NCBI GenBank assembly: GCA_964590495.1
Contig: CAZPWQ010000079.1
Span: 1-16,469 of the forward strand
Length of the DNA stretch: 16,469 bases
Reading direction: 5' to 3'
Source: CAZPWQ01 sp964590495
Lineage (GTDB): Bacteria; Bacteroidota; Rhodothermia; Balneolales; Balneolaceae
Translations under genes and position numbers: made by a program
Notes under the pieces: model-generated
What the model was told of the DNA's origin: nothing
The model's database searches: none
What the model saw: only the letters and a program-made list of their open reading frames with translations
Shown here: one piece after another, positions 13,958-16,469 of the stretch
Layout: the number at the start of each line of letters is the position of its first letter
Position numbering within the stretch: the first letter of the stretch is position 1

Positions 13958-15543
13958 ACTTTTTTCCATTCTTTAGAAAATAAGAATCCTACAAACAAGG
14001 ATGAAAATAATAAAATTGCCAACGCAAAAGGAGCAGCTTCTGCAAACATTGCCTCACCCGTATATGACCAGACGCGAAGTGCCAGCGTATCGAACCCAAT
14101 TGGCGATAATAAGAACGTTATGGACAACTCTTTCATTGCGGATAAAAAAACCAGTGCTGCTGAGGCTATCATGCCACCACGAAGCAGGGGTAATGTAACT
14201 TTAAAGAATGCTTCCACGGATGAATATCCCATCGACTTTGCCGCTTCTTCGTATTGTGGGGGTGTCTGATAAAGAGCGCTTCGCACGGGACCTATTGCTT
14301 CTGCAAGAAAATGCAGAGAATAGGCGATTATCAACAGCATCAGTGTCTGATATAAAACCGGAGAAACATAGAGTGAAAAGAAAACGAATGCCAGTGCAAA
14401 AGCAAGAGGAGGTGTGGCATATCCCAGATAAGCAACCCGTTCAATAGGATTGCTGAATCTGGACTTATACCGTACGCCGATATATGCCAGCGGCAATGCC
14501 AGTAATGTTGTAAATACTGCTGCCGGGGCAGAAGCCTGCACTGAATTCATAAACGCCTCGTACAAACCGGATGCTACTTTGGCAAAGGCAGTTTGGTTCA
14601 CCCAGAACAGCATGGATGATACCGGAAGCACAATGGCCCCGAGAAATAAAACAGTAACAAATGTGTAAGCGGGCCATTTCCACGGACCCAACTCCAAAAG
14701 CGATTTTGCCTTGGCTGCACCGCGTCCCAAGCGGTGAAATATCGCTTGTTTAAGCAACCGGTATTCCAGTACGAGAGCACCTGTTGTCAGAGCGAGTAAC
14801 ATAAGAGCCAGCCATGCCGCATATATCCGGTCGTAGGCAGAAATGTATTGCAGGTAAAGGGCATAGCTGAAGGTTTCAAAACGCATCAGCGATACTGTGC
14901 CGAAGTCACCGAACACGTGCAGGGCCACAAGCAGCGAACCGGCCAGCATGGCGGGTCTTAGCTGGGGCAGTATAACCTTGATGAACGTTGAACGGGCATC
15001 ATGTCCCAATGATCTGGAAGCTTCTTCTATGGAGGAATCCATACCCAATAGAGCCGTTCGCAAATTCAGATAAAGATAAGGAAAGGTACATAACGACAGG
15101 ACTATGAGAGACCCGCTGAACCCGCTTATACGCGGTACAGACCAGCCAAACCAAGCATCGAACGTCCCTCCATACCCCCCCAGTCCCAGTAGGGCATATG
15201 CCATAACGTATCCCGGTATAGCGAGGGGAAGAACGCCCAGGAGAGTGATAAAACGCCGGGCCTTAATGTTACATCGTACAGACAAATAAGCCAGTGGCAA
15301 TGCAATGAGGGTATCCAGCACCAGCACACCGCCGGATAAAAGTAACGTATTTACCAGGAGGCGGAGATTTCGCAGGCGAAATACAACATTACTTAAAATG
15401 TCGGGGGATGCGTCAAAAGCGCGGATTAACAAATAAGCCAGGGGAAGAAGTACTCCGACGGCAATACATGTTGCTACCAAAAGGAGATACCACGGAGGGG
15501 ATTTTCTATGTAAATTTGATCCTAAAATGCTTCTGACTGACAT
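13954..15543 (-). CDS. ABC transporter permease, double-domain Fe(III) (FbpB-like) type
   Basis: A 529-residue inner-membrane protein with two homologous BPD-type permease halves and about twelve transmembrane helices. Each half has the cytoplasmic EAA loop that docks the ATPase: EEASRSLGHDARSTFIKV (from ~173) and EEAAKSMGYSSVEAFFKV (from ~432). Fused two-half permeases of about 520-550 residues are characteristic of FbpB (iron) and ThiP (thiamine) importers. It is the first gene of the pair; the ATPase start overlaps its stop (ATGA). A 19-base palindrome lies 11 bases before the ATG and suggests metal-dependent repression. No periplasmic binding protein is encoded in the window, so the substrate cannot be fixed and the binding protein must be elsewhere or beyond the right edge. 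Confidence 0.88.
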   Translation of the reverse strand: MSVRSILGSNLHRKSPPWYLLLVATCIAVGVLLPLAYLLIRAFDASPDILSNVVFRLRNLRLLVNTLLLSGGVLVLDTLIALPLAYLSVRCNIKARRFITLLGVLPLAIPGYVMAYALLGLGGYGGTFDAWFGWSVPRISGFSGSLIVLSLCTFPYLYLNLRTALLGMDSSIEEASRSLGHDARSTFIKVILPQLRPAMLAGSLLVALHVFGDFGTVSLMRFETFSYALYLQYISAYDRIYAAWLALMLLALTTGALVLEYRLLKQAIFHRLGRGAAKAKSLLELGPWKWPAYTFVTVLFLGAIVLPVSSMLFWVNQTAFAKVASGLYEAFMNSVQASAPAAVFTTLLALPLAYIGVRYKSRFSNPIERVAYLGYATPPLAFALAFVFFSLYVSPVLYQTLMLLIIAYSLHFLAEAIGPVRSALYQTPPQYEEAAKSMGYSSVEAFFKVTLPLLRGGMIASAALVFLSAMKELSITFLLSPIGFDTLALRVWSYTGEAMFAEAAPFALAILLFSSLFVGFLFSKEWKKV

Positions 15544-15554
15544 GCTGTGCTAAA

Positions 15555-15573
15555 ATTTAGATCAAATCTAAAT
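15555..15573 (-). promoter_or_regulatory. 19-bp palindromic operator candidate for the ABC importer
   Basis: ATTTAGAT-CAA-ATCTAAAT is a perfect 8-base inverted repeat with a 3-base centre. It lies 11 bases upstream of the permease ATG and so probably within the leader or over the promoter. Length and form (TTTAGAnnnnnTCTAAA) resemble operators of DtxR/MntR/IdeR-family metal repressors more than a Fur box. This would fit iron or manganese repression of the importer. No repressor gene is in the window. Confidence 0.5.
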
Positions 15574-15607
15574 AGAAACAAAGCCGATAGCAACCGTGGG
15601 CGGGAAT

Positions 15608-15659
15608 TTATCTGCTGTTTTTTTGCTTATGATATGGAAAGTATGCAGTTGGCAGATAA
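15608..15659. repeat. Inverted repeat in the divergent intergenic region
   Basis: TTATCTGC (15608-15615) is repeated inverted as GCAGATAA (15652-15659) with a 36-base spacer, upstream of both the permease (minus) and the SPOR lipoprotein (plus). It may be a paired regulator site, or chance in AT-rich DNA. Confidence 0.25.
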
Positions 15660-15804
15660 GCTAAATCGAAGCAATGGGCTTTTACCAGGTAGTTCCCGCA
15701 TTTTTTTTAATTGATTATTTAATTATAAATTTTGCACAGTGATTTTTTTTAGTAAAATTAACAGCAGGGTATAAATCGATACAACCATTAATAAATAAAC
15801 TATT

Positions 15805-16290
15805 ATGAGACAAGCACTTATATTTTTAATAGCCTCAGCGATTGCAGTCGGAATGCTAAATGCGTGTGGCCCCAGTGAAGAGGAAATCCAGCAGCGGGAA
15901 CAGGCTCGACAAGACTCACTTGAGCAGGTGCGGCAACAGCAGCTTGAACAACAGCGTCAGGACAGTATTGAACAGGCCCGCCAGGATAGTATCAGAGCTG
16001 CTGAAGAACGTGAAGAAGAACGTAATAATATCGAATTCGATGAAAATGGTAGATTTGCAGTCCAGGTAGAATCATGGCGTTCAGAAGAAAAGGCACAGGC
16101 ACAAGTCGAGAAATGGCAGGAACGGGGTTTTGAAAATGCTTTCGTCGTTCAACACGGACAGGAAGAAACCGGGAATATATGGTATCGTGTGCGTCTGGGA
16201 CGCGTTGCTTCTCTGGACATGGCCCAAAAGCTGCAGGGAAAGTTGGAAAATGATCACCAGGCCCGGTCGTGGGTGTCTACTGTTAATTGA
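15805..16290 (+). CDS. SPOR-domain lipoprotein
   Basis: A 161-residue exported lipoprotein. The signal peptide ends in lipobox GMLNAC with Cys21. Residues ~25-75 are a Gln/Glu/Arg-rich coiled coil with repeated RQDSLEQ/RQDSIEQ units. The C-terminal ~85-160 form a SPOR domain (FAVQVESWRSEEKAQAQVEK, then IWYRVRLGRVASLDMAQKLQ), the fold that binds denuded peptidoglycan glycan strands at division sites. The protein is therefore likely anchored in a membrane by lipid and reaches the cell wall through the coil. The residue after the Cys is Gly, not the inner-membrane Asp, so outer-membrane location is plausible. It is monocistronic in view, divergent from the ABC permease, with AT-rich DNA and no clear Shine-Dalgarno before ATG 15805. 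Confidence 0.88.
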   Translation: MRQALIFLIASAIAVGMLNACGPSEEEIQQREQARQDSLEQVRQQQLEQQRQDSIEQARQDSIRAAEEREEERNNIEFDENGRFAVQVESWRSEEKAQAQVEKWQERGFENAFVVQHGQEETGNIWYRVRLGRVASLDMAQKLQGKLENDHQARSWVSTVN

Positions 16291-16330
16291 CAGCAGACGT
16301 GAATGTTGTTTAAAGTTTGATGAAATCATT

Positions 16331-16381
16331 AAAAAAAGTCACTCCTTTCTTGTCCGCCGGTTTTGGCGGATAGGGAAGGAG
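16331..16381 (-). terminator. Hairpin terminator for a minus-strand gene beyond the right edge
   Basis: CTCCTT (16342-16347) pairs with AAGGAG (16376-16381) and TCCGCC (16353-16358) with GGCGGA (16365-16370), giving a long interrupted stem. On the minus strand the stem is followed by GTGAC and a run of seven T (A7 at 16331-16337), the usual form of an intrinsic terminator. On the plus strand the A7 precedes the stem, so it may also help end the SPOR transcript, but without a T-tract. Confidence 0.55.
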
Positions 16382-16469
16382 CCGGAGGATGGGTCTAAAT
16401 AGCGGTGAACTTTGAATTTTAAATCACTGTTGTCCGGGGAAAATATAAGAAAATAAAAAGGCGGAGTCG
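16382..16469. other. Right edge, no gene visible
   Basis: The last 88 bases are AT-rich and hold no complete coding frame. They may include the 3' end of a convergent gene whose body lies outside the window. Confidence 0.3.

Noticed and set aside
15732..15758. Promoter for the SPOR lipoprotein (TTGCAC and TAAAAT)
   Set aside because: The spacing is only 15 bases and the DNA is so AT-rich that such pairs are expected by chance.

Overview
The window looks like a chromosomal stretch from a Balneolota/Rhodothermota-type (Bacteroidota-related) bacterium. This is inferred from a giant Reg_prop/Y_Y_Y two-component sensor, a SPOR lipoprotein, a DUF3109 gene relic, mostly weak or absent Shine-Dalgarno sites and repeat-rich intergenic DNA. 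One segment (about 850-5280) stands out: it is visibly more GC-rich, has different codon habits, and its two proteins resemble gammaproteobacterial signalling proteins. It is probably horizontally acquired. A chimeric assembly cannot be excluded from sequence alone.

Layout. 1-490: AT-rich DNA with a tRNA-Arg(CCT), a possible attC-like hairpin, then a strong ribosome binding site. 488-~845: a lipoprotein gene that is frameshifted and cut short. 862-5201: a divergent pair made of an MHYT-PAS-kinase-receiver-HPt hybrid kinase (minus) and a receiver-class III cyclase (plus). Together they could form a complete phosphorelay from a membrane sensor to cAMP. 5284-5433: a relic of a DUF3109 gene that has lost a conserved cysteine, its start and most of its body. 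5440-5910: a degenerate gap with phased AT-rich repeats and a small unexplained reading frame. 5907-6854: a phytanoyl-CoA-dioxygenase-family enzyme (minus). ~7023-10064: a double-propeller sensor kinase (plus). 10262-10642: a lone receiver protein (minus). Directly upstream of it are the first ~24 codons of a CheB-type protein and the last ~17 codons of a histidine kinase, so the receiver's original partner kinase has been almost wholly deleted. 10814-11300: non-coding repeat DNA. 11301-12329: a luciferase-like flavin monooxygenase (minus). 12530-12811: a GlsB/YeaQ membrane protein (minus). 12911-15543: a two-gene ABC importer (permease then ATPase, coupled by ATGA), probably for Fe(III), behind a 19-bp palindromic operator candidate. 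15805-16290: a SPOR lipoprotein (plus). 16342-16381: a terminator-like hairpin for a minus-strand gene beyond the right edge.

The overall theme is signalling plus genome decay. Three signalling systems sit within 10 kb, one apparently imported and one almost deleted, and both ends of the imported-looking segment abut broken genes. The ABC importer, the GlsB protein and the SPOR lipoprotein look like ordinary housekeeping or envelope functions.
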